From Flavobacteriaceae bacterium (GTDB lineage Bacteria > Bacteroidota > Bacteroidia > Flavobacteriales > Flavobacteriaceae), in assembly GCA_947446635.1 (NCBI GenBank), contig CANFHF010000013.1, forward strand, positions 1 to 54,382: a DNA stretch of 54,382 nucleotides, in the 5' to 3' direction. This document shows positions 52,504-54,382 of this stretch, piece after piece. The notes below the pieces were generated by a model. The model saw only the letters and a program-made list of their open reading frames with translations, was not told the origin of the DNA and did no database searches. Numbering within the stretch: the stretch's first letter is position 1; each line of letters begins with the position of its first letter. A program made the position numbers and the translations under genes.

Positions 52504-52572
52504 TGTTGTAAAAGTTTGTTAAATCTCTAAATGATTTCAACATTACATTAAAAAAATGTAAATTCGCAAACT

Positions 52573-53577
52573 ATGAAAGAAGAAGCTATTCAAGCGATAC
52601 AGTTGTTGTTGTCAACTCCAAAAAAAATTGCCATCATACCGCATCGAAGTCCTGATGGCGATGCCATGGGTTCAACCCTAGGACTATATCATTTTTTATT
52701 AAAAAATAACCACCATCCCGTTGTTGTTTCTCCCAACGAATTTCCCGAATTTTTAGCATGGATGCCAGGTTCGGAAACCGTTAAAATATTTGAAAAAGAC
52801 AAAAAAAACAGCACCAAAATACTCGAAGAAGCCGAACTTATTTTTACATTAGACTTTAATGCACTGCATCGTGTAGGCGAAATGGAAAACGTGCTTAAGA
52901 CTCTCAAAGTTCCCTTTGTGATGATCGACCACCATCAATTACCCGACGATTATGCAACAGTTACTTATTCGGATGTTGCTTTTGGTTCCACTTGTGAAAT
53001 GTTGTATAATTTCATTTCCTTTCTTGGAAAAAAATCAGACATCGACAAAACCATTGGCACCTGCATTTATACCGGAATCCTTACTGATTCAGGTTCCTTC
53101 CGTTTTCCTAAAACAACAGGAACAACGCACAGAATCATTGCCGACTTGATTGACTTGGGAGTCGAAAATACCGAAATCCCGACTCTGCTTTTTGATAATA
53201 GTTCTTTTGGACGTTTGCAATTACTGGGAAGAGCACTTCAAAATACAAAAGTTTTGGCCGATAAAAAAACAGCTTACACGACACTAACTCAAGACGAATT
53301 AAATACTTTTTATTTCGTAAAAGGAGATACGGAGGGTATTGTGAATTATGGACTAAGTATCAAAGACATCGTTTTTTCGGCTATTTTTATCGAAAACAGA
53401 GAAGAAAACATCATCAAGATTTCGTTCCGTTCGCAAGGCGATTTTGATGTAAATCAATTTGCACGGGATCATTTTAATGGCGGAGGACATCGCAATGCCG
53501 CTGGAGGAAAATCGGAATTATCGATGGGAGAAACAGTAACTAAATTTGAAGATTTGGTAACCAAACTAAAAATATAA
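52573..53577 (+). CDS. nrnA: DHH/DHHA1 phosphoesterase, NrnA type
   Basis: A 334-residue bifunctional oligoribonuclease/pAp phosphatase-like protein. IIPHRSPDGDAMGSTLGLY (about 18-36) and the DHH motif FVMIDHHQLPDD (about 115-126) form the metal site; the DHHA1 domain ends with DHFNGGGHRNAAGG. It degrades nanoRNA and 3'-phosphoadenosine phosphate. TAAATTCG precedes it, a near match to the -7 box. Six nucleotides separate it from gldI. Confidence 0.9.
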   Translation: MKEEAIQAIQLLLSTPKKIAIIPHRSPDGDAMGSTLGLYHFLLKNNHHPVVVSPNEFPEFLAWMPGSETVKIFEKDKKNSTKILEEAELIFTLDFNALHRVGEMENVLKTLKVPFVMIDHHQLPDDYATVTYSDVAFGSTCEMLYNFISFLGKKSDIDKTIGTCIYTGILTDSGSFRFPKTTGTTHRIIADLIDLGVENTEIPTLLFDNSSFGRLQLLGRALQNTKVLADKKTAYTTLTQDELNTFYFVKGDTEGIVNYGLSIKDIVFSAIFIENREENIIKISFRSQGDFDVNQFARDHFNGGGHRNAAGGKSELSMGETVTKFEDLVTKLKI

Positions 53578-53582
53578 AGGGC

Positions 53583-54182
53583 ATGAAAAACGTTAAATTA
53601 CTGATAATTGTCTTCATTGCAATTCTTTTTGCTTCCAGTTGTAAACAACATCAAGAAGCCAGAAGACCTATTTCGCAAGCCTCGGGGTCTTTTATGAAAA
53701 GATCTGTGGAGAGAAACAAAAAACTGATTACTGGAGAAGAAGGACAAATTGATTCCATAATAAAAAGTAATCCCAAAATAAAATATTTAGCTTCTAAAAA
53801 AGGCTATTGGTATACCTATGAAATCGAAAATAAATTGGATACCCTAACTCCTAAAAAAGGAGATGTTGCCTTTTTTGATTATGAGATAAAAGATTTAAAA
53901 GGAAATGTTATTTATTCCGAATTAGAACTAAGACCCCAAACGTATTTAGTTGACAAACAAAATATCATGATGGGATTGAGAGACGGCATCAAATTAATGC
54001 ACAAAAACGAAAAAGTGAATTTTCTTTTTCCATCTCACATGGGCTTTGGTTATCATGGAGATAATAAAAAAATTGGCCCAAACCAACCCTTGTTATGCAG
54101 CGTGACCCTTCATAATTTTATAGCTGAAGAAGCCTTTAAAAAAGAAGTTCAACTCAAGAATAAAGATACTTTAACCAAATAA
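53583..54182 (+). CDS. gldI: Gliding motility lipoprotein GldI (FKBP-type)
   Basis: A 199-residue lipoprotein: signal MKNVKLLIIVFIAILFASSC, Cys20 lipobox. The rest resembles GldI, the FKBP-like peptidyl-prolyl isomerase needed for gliding motility in Flavobacterium: KYLASKKGYWYTYE, KGDVAFFDYEIKDLKGN, MMGLRDGIKLMHKNEKVNFLFPSHMGFG (here about 133-160), and LLCSVTLHNF. Following 6 nt after nrnA, and 16 nt ahead of the next gene, it is part of an operon of cell-envelope folding proteins. Confidence 0.9.
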   Translation: MKNVKLLIIVFIAILFASSCKQHQEARRPISQASGSFMKRSVERNKKLITGEEGQIDSIIKSNPKIKYLASKKGYWYTYEIENKLDTLTPKKGDVAFFDYEIKDLKGNVIYSELELRPQTYLVDKQNIMMGLRDGIKLMHKNEKVNFLFPSHMGFGYHGDNKKIGPNQPLLCSVTLHNFIAEEAFKKEVQLKNKDTLTK

Positions 54183-54198
54183 TAAAACATTATTAGAA

Positions 54199-54382
54199 AT
54201 GAAAAAAAGCATGTTGCTTGCCTTCCTCGTTATTACCTCATTGTTCTCTTGCAAAGACGACAAAAACAATCTTCCTGATGGACTGTATGCCAAAATTGAA
54301 ACCAATAAAGGGAATATAATCGTACAACTCGATTATGAAAAAGCACCCGTCACCGTGGCTAATTATGTTACATTAGCCGAAG
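54199..54382 (+). CDS. Cyclophilin-type peptidyl-prolyl isomerase lipoprotein, N-terminal part
   Basis: Sixty-one codons before the window ends. MKKSMLLAFLVITSLFSC is a lipoprotein signal; YAKIETNKGNIIVQLDYEKA and PVTVANYVTLAE are the first strands and helix of a cyclophilin domain. With gldI it makes a pair of envelope peptidyl-prolyl isomerases. Remaining domain lies outside. Confidence 0.85.
   Translation, partial: MKKSMLLAFLVITSLFSCKDDKNNLPDGLYAKIETNKGNIIVQLDYEKAPVTVANYVTLAE

Noticed and set aside
1..54382. tRNA, rRNA or CRISPR sequences
   Set aside because: Gaps were read for cloverleaf, rRNA and regularly spaced repeats; none found. The only repeated units are those listed.

Overview
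The window is a chromosomal segment of a Bacteroidota bacterium, most likely a Flavobacterium or close relative. Evidence: AT-rich DNA; genes starting without Shine-Dalgarno sequences; repeated TAnnTTTG -7 promoter boxes, several with a TTG about 17-20 nt upstream; a type IX secretion C-terminal sorting domain; the gliding lipoprotein gene gldI; bacillithiol synthesis (bshC); the rpmB-rpmG-DUF4295-ftsY block; a 1113-residue SecA; and family-specific genes (DUF5777, DUF3810, DUF2795). I see no tRNA, rRNA, CRISPR array or prophage.

Layout. 1-5481: two divergent operons for amine/omega-amino-acid catabolism (nhaC-type antiporter, GNAT, gabT-like on minus; MmsA-like dehydrogenase and class III aminotransferase on plus). 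5607-11171: an extracytoplasmic redox locus (ApbE flavin transferase, T9SS-secreted DUF2271-like protein, YceI, c-type heme lipoprotein, DUF5777 barrel, OB-fold protein, Rieske protein, second heme lipoprotein). The Rieske gene carries an apparent frameshift and the second heme gene an in-frame TGA. 11214-17839: B12/radical SAM protein, MFS symporter, bshC, ndk, DUF721 and a lipoprotein. 17863-24376: ftsY, ribosomal genes, cinA, Hpt protein, FAH hydrolase, exonuclease and a 2-oxoacid dehydrogenase E2. 24485-34381: glycosyltransferase, ABC-F ATPase, secreted protein, methyltransferase, LolD-like ATPase, cobalamin adenosyltransferase, DUF2795 and secA.

34382-38942 is an islet (Cys-rich small protein, TonB receptor, PepSY membrane protein) bounded by secA on the left and by a 123-bp copy of the secA 3' end on the right, so it looks inserted at the end of secA. 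39115-50070 holds a GT5-type synthase, a tiny Lys-rich protein, pepD, a toxin-antitoxin pair with a frameshifted toxin, DUF3810, acyltransferase, Nudix, DUF4268, DUF3820, OsmC, a PBP1-like protein and guaA. 50352-54382 holds a Rid protein, a GIY-YIG nuclease embedded in structured inverted repeats, a fluoride-type CLC antiporter, nrnA, gldI and the start of a cyclophilin lipoprotein.

The most unusual structures are: (1) the GIY-YIG gene bracketed by four 23-nt hairpin repeats whose stems covary and one of which encodes the protein's own C-terminus; (2) the secA-end duplication around the TonB/PepSY islet; (3) two lesions in adjacent genes of the redox locus. Short interspersed repeats also sit inside several coding sequences.
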